A stretch of DNA of 64,000 nucleotides, from assembly GCA_018136815.1 (NCBI GenBank), contig CM030934.1, positions 7,152,977-7,216,976 on the forward strand, in the 5' to 3' direction. Shown piece by piece: positions 60,844-64,000 of the stretch. The notes below the pieces were generated by a model. It saw only the letters and a program-made list of their open reading frames with translations, was not told the DNA's origin and searched no databases. Both the position numbers and the translations under genes were made by a program. Origin of the DNA: Isochrysis galbana. Its lineage: Eukaryota; Haptophyta; Isochrysidales; Isochrysidaceae. The first letter of the stretch is position 1; each line of letters starts with the position of its first letter.

Positions 60844-61703
60844 TCATGAACGCTGCCCCAATGCACTCGAAGACCCACGCGGCTCCGTCCATGCCCCGGA
60901 GCTGCTTGCGCTGCAGTGCTCGTCGCACAGCAAACTGTCTTCCTCCACAAGTCTTTCATATTCACCCTCCTCAGCTCGCATATCATGATCTGAGGTGATT
61001 TTCATCTTGATTCCGAAGTTTGCAGCGCCTACGACTACTTTGATGTCTCTGCTGCTCTTGACGCCAGCGAAGAGAGATACAGCTAGGTGTAGACCAGTAG
61101 CGATCTGCGGACAAGAACGACGAGCATGTTGGACAACTCTCGGCTGCATGCTGTATCCGCATAAATTGGATGGAAGCAGCGCACCTTGCCTCCAGCTCCA
61201 ACCATGTGGTATCCTTCGGTGTCCTGCCAACCTAGCGATGCCGAACCATGGATACCTATGCCGCTCTCGACCTTCATCACACCATCGATGTGGGCACCTC
61301 GAATGTCCATGTCAATGAGCCTCAAGACCTCCGCCACTATCTTGTTCGACTCTTCGAGGAGAGGGTTGATGTACTCGTCAGCGATACCGTCCTGCGCCTT
61401 AAGATTGTGCAAGAATTCCTTAAGTCCCCAGCCCGATGCACGGAAGCGCTGGTTCACGTTGGCATCCACGCCCAGAGAGAGGCTATCGCGCACATCGCCC
61501 ACGCCTGCGTTGATAGAGAAATTGCCGTATTCGATGCCAAAGTCCATCTTGGGCCGGACGTCGACCCCCTTGTCGCTGATGGTCAGGGGTCCAAAGTTGA
61601 CATTCCACGGCATTGGCGACGCAAGAGGCACGCGGTGAGCCGCTGGGAGCCTGGGAGGCTCGTGGGCCGAGTGGCTGGTTGCCCACGCCAGCAGAGAGCG
61701 CAC
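60844..61703 (-). CDS. Unknown glycine-rich, beta-strand-rich protein
   Basis: CDS is complement(join(60844..61104, 61185..61703)). The 80-base intron has a GTGCGC donor and CCGCAG acceptor, phase 0, joining MVGAGGK to IATGLHLAV. The product is 259 residues from 61703, or 229 from the Met at 61613 (MPWNVNFGPLTISDKG), which I slightly prefer. The middle alternates short beta strands with Gly/Asn turns (DFGIEYGNFSINAGVGDV, SLSLGVDANVN), has an amphipathic helical part (IADEYINPLLEESNKIVAEV), then more strands (GIGIHGSASLGW, HLAVSLFAGV). A beta-barrel or lectin-like fold is possible. No signal peptide or membrane helix is clear. The family is not recognised. The hairpin array at 61.85-62.16 kb lies 150-450 bases upstream of its start. 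Confidence 0.65.
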
Positions 61704-61831
61704 CCGCGGCGGATGGATGGGGCGATCAGCACATCCCGCTCGTCCGAGAGGGACGATGCTTTTTCTTCTTCTAACCTTAGTTACTGTTCTGGTCTGGCCG
61801 GCTCGCTCGAATGGGTCAACAGATACAGATA

Positions 61832-62165
61832 TATGTTACCCCCCAGGAGCCAACGCCCCCAGGAGCTACCGGGGGCCCCTAGGAGCTATCGGGGGGAAAT
61901 TTTCTCCCGATCGCCAACAGCCCCACCGAGAGCTGCCGGGGGACCGAGACAATCCCCCGAGAGCTATTGGGAGATTTTACGTCCCCCGGGGAGCTATCGC
62001 GTTTTAGGGTCGGCCCCCAATAGCTATCGGGGGCGAAAGGCGGCCCCCGATAGCTATTGGGGGGAAAACGACGGGCGCCAATAGCTATTGGGGGAAAACC
62101 ACGGGCGCCGATAGCTATCGGGGGGCTGTCCTCGAGCCCCCAGGCGCTATTCCCCCCGTAAGCTG
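61832..62165. repeat. Array of GC-flanked AGCTAT palindromic hairpins
   Basis: About ten units of the form (C)4-5-N-ATAGCTAT-N-(G)5 occur in 300 bases. The last clear units start near 61953, 61981, 62012, 62042, 62073, 62105 and 62133, a spacing of about 28-32 bases. The best units are perfect palindromes, such as CCCCCAATAGCTATCGGGGG with one mismatch. Spacers differ in sequence. The left border is a CATGTTACC, C-run, AGGAGCCAACGCC block also seen at 14352-14380. Confidence 0.85.
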
Positions 62166-62424
62166 TCAGGGTGACGGTCCCATTTCACTTGCAGTCACCT
62201 CGTACTCTGTCTCTGTTCATACCTCAATCTTACGGTGCTGTTACGATGACGATGAATCTTATGGTCGTTCTTATGGCGGTGCCTTGCGACTTTCGACACT
62301 ACAACGAAATTCTCGTCGGTGAGAGTGTGGAGACAAGGGTGTTTATGGAAGAAAACGCTGGAGGCAACTCACCCAGGAAATCCTCTCTTCTTCTTCATAT
62401 CGCACTCTCTCGCTCCCACACCGC

Positions 62425-63060
62425 ATGTCACAAATGGCGCCCTCACCCCTTCTCAATGCCCCTTCCGCTGCTGCAGGTGTGACACCGCAGCAGTGGGAGG
62501 AGGCAAAGAGACTCTTTTATCAGCTGGTGGCTGATTTCAAGAGCCGCGCCATGGATGCCGCAAAACGTGCTGAGATCGTCCACCTTCTCAAGAACTGGGA
62601 CGTGCTCGACGCCAAGCAGCGGCGTCTCTACGGGGGGGGCCAACCACAACTATTGGAAGAGCAAGTACGAGCTCGCGCCCACGCTGCCCAACAAGCCAGC
62701 AACTCTCCTCTCCAAGGCCACTGGCAAGCGCGTCGTGGTGTACGAGGAAGCCTTCGACGCAGTGAAGGTGGTCCACGAGAATATTGAGTGCGCCCGCCCC
62801 CCCCCATCCGCCTCCCCTGCCCCTCACACCTGACGCCCTCTTCCTTGCTTGTGCTGGGTAGAGTTGCATGCGAATGATGTGCAGCTGTACAAGGCCGCGG
62901 CAGAAGCGTACGGCGACTCAGTCACGCGCAACATGTGCCTCGCCTTCGTCAAGTGCTGCCCTGTGTGCGTGTGTGCGTGTCGGCGCGAGTGCGGAAGGCA
63001 AAAGCCGCAGGGCACAGACCAATCATCACACACGGCTTCAACTCAAGGGGGCAGGTGTGC
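62425..63060 (+). mobile_element. Ginger/KRBA2-like integrase N-terminal fragment
   Basis: The frame from 62425 has TPQQWEEAKRLFYQLVADF and EIVHLLKNWDVL, ending YGG at an 8-G run (62632-62639). One base out of register it continues NHNYWKSKYELAP, GKRVVVYEEAFDAVKVVHEN. After a possible intron it reads LHANDVQLYKAAAEAYGD and NMCLAFVKCCPVC. His residues followed by CX2C fit the HHCC zinc-binding domain preceding the DDE core in KRBA2/Ginger integrases. RKAKAAGHRPIITHGFNSRG follows in yet another frame. The catalytic core is not seen; sequence related to a dispersed AACAAGTTGACTC repeat follows at 63136. Either a decayed transposon or a gene whose exons I cannot fully resolve. Confidence 0.5.
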
Positions 63061-63299
63061 GGAATGCGTGCACGTGCGCGTTACACCCACACCAACACCT
63101 CACCAACGCCTTTCGCGTCGACCCTCCTCTCATTTGCAACAAGTTGACTCCACACGAAGCACGCCTTGCAGGCAAAGTCAGGATGATGCACAACTTCCTG
63201 AGCATCGACGAATGCAAGCAGATCCGGAATCTTCCTGGCAAAAGGACATGGCAACCTATAATCAATTCGCTCGTTCCCGGTTCTACTTCCACGGACACC

Positions 63300-63716
63300 A
63301 AGGCCCTGGACCCCTAGAGGCTCCTAGAGGCCAGCTCAGGGGGCAGAGAGAGGAGGCTGGGGCTGGGCCCTGGCCTCCCCGCCTCCCCGCCTCCCCTGCC
63401 TCTCCCTCGCTGGCGCTCCCGAGCCTCTGGGGCCCCCACGCTGCACCTGTCTGCCTGTCGACAGGGCGACAGGGGGGGAGGGGGGGTTGGAGCGATGGGC
63501 TGGCCACGACTGGCCAGGACGCGCGAGGCAGGCGAGCCTGCCAAGGAGAGAGTGGGAGTGGGTCAGTAGGGCTGTATGCTCCTGGCAAGCCATCAGGCAT
63601 GCTAGGAGCATGAGTGGTTCCTCCCCCATGGCAGGGGAGGAGTGGAGAGAGGGGGGGGCTCGTGCCCCCCCATGCCCCCATGGGCGAACCAAGTAAATAC
63701 TTCAAGTATAAACTTA
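63300..63716 (-). repeat. Dispersed GC-rich repeat G, copy
   Basis: The reverse complement from 63716 (AACTAAGTTTATACTT) matches 59089-59300 closely: GTTCGCCCATGGGG, GGCACGAGC, CCACTCCTCCCC, GGGGGAGGAACCAC, CTCCTAGCATG, GCTCGCCTG and TGGCCAGCCCATC. It runs further to a CGACAGGCAGACAG block shared with 60225-60660. Confidence 0.75.
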
Positions 63717-64000
63717 GTTGAATAAAACAGAAAACAGAAAACAGCGAAAAACACATGTTTTGGGCCTCCGAAGTGTTTTTGGCCTCCGAAAAAAACCACT
63801 GTTCCTGTGTTTCACATGTAGGCTCCCTGGAGACTCCCTTCTCCCTTCCTTCCCCCCCATCATTCCTTTGTCTTTGTCTTCGGTCGCTTCGGTATCCGGG
63901 GCACGGCCCAGGTGCGCTACCGTGGGCCTGGTTCACAGTGCGGGTTCAGGGCAGGCCTTTTGAGCGCGTGGTGTGCGTGGCTGGCTTATATTGCTTGGGT
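63717..64000. repeat. Repeat-D end and flank
   Basis: 63735-63825 reads TTTTGGCCTCCGAAAAAAA, then CCACTGTTCC and TGTTTCACATGTAG. This is nearly the same as 46132-46185 (TTTTTGGCCTCCGAAAAAAA, CGCTGTTCC, TTTCACATCTAG). The remaining sequence to 64000 shows no gene. Confidence 0.6.

Noticed and set aside
61832-62165. CRISPR-like array
   Set aside because: Palindromic units recur with spacers of only about 10 bases that are not unique-length; there are no cas genes and the context is eukaryotic nuclear.
59089-63716. GC-rich frames of 100-250 codons in the repeat-G copies
   Set aside because: The same DNA recurs as a dispersed repeat with indels that break frame between copies.

Overview
The window looks like nuclear DNA from a GC-rich microalga with a red-lineage secondary plastid, most likely a haptophyte or pelagophyte-like stramenopile. 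I infer this from several signs. Genes are monocistronic, carry few short introns and lie on both strands. Many intron donors read GTGCG, and one is GC. A small protein at 37.6-38.0 kb has a bipartite presequence of the secondary-plastid, thylakoid-lumen type. ShK-fused prolyl 4-hydroxylase, an unconventional myosin and an EF-hand plus TIR-like protein are also typical of such algae. Two 100-base N runs (14984-15083 and 51084-51183) mark scaffold gaps, and each truncates a gene.

Layout. 1-3.1 kb: transposon-end repeat, then a six-helix membrane histidine-kinase-like gene in three exons (-). 4.1-6.4 kb: dispersed repeats and a 5'-truncated LINE. 7.9-13.6 kb: a 1,900-codon intronless SF1 helicase with a C-terminal nuclease-like domain (-). 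13.6-15.0 kb: G-rich DNA, about 510 bases of GA repeat and a gap. 15.1-17.3 kb: ABCG transporter (-). 18.3-19.3 kb: pogo-like transposase fragment. 20.7-23.4 kb: LINE 3' end split by a 2,048-base terminal-inverted-repeat element with a 7-base target duplication. 23.7-25.4 kb: alanine aminotransferase (-). 27.6-28.5 kb: a third LINE 3' end. 30.0-30.4 kb: a Cys/His-rich ORF. 32.8-33.4 kb: TRM112 (-). 34.3-35.3 kb: four-helix GtrA-like membrane protein (+). 37.6-38.0 kb: thylakoid lumen protein (-). 41.1-42.2 kb: prolyl 4-hydroxylase (-). 46.5-48.2 kb: GH27 alpha-galactosidase (+). 50.1-52.5 kb: EF-hand/TIR-like/ankyrin protein (-). 54.1-57.9 kb: myosin (+). 60.8-61.7 kb: unknown glycine-rich protein (-). 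61.9-62.2 kb: array of palindromic hairpins. 62.4-63.1 kb: Ginger/KRBA2-like integrase fragment (+).

The genes do not form a pathway or operon. They are scattered housekeeping and signalling genes (tRNA/rRNA methylation cofactor, nitrogen metabolism, transport, glycan hydrolysis, protein hydroxylation, motor) in a matrix of microsatellites and mobile-element debris. Most genes have a long GA/CT, G or C tract at their 5' end. The items most worth follow-up are the bacterial-defence-like helicase-nuclease, the hairpin array, the nested TIR element with its small family of related ends, and the very small exons in the ABCG and TRM112 genes.
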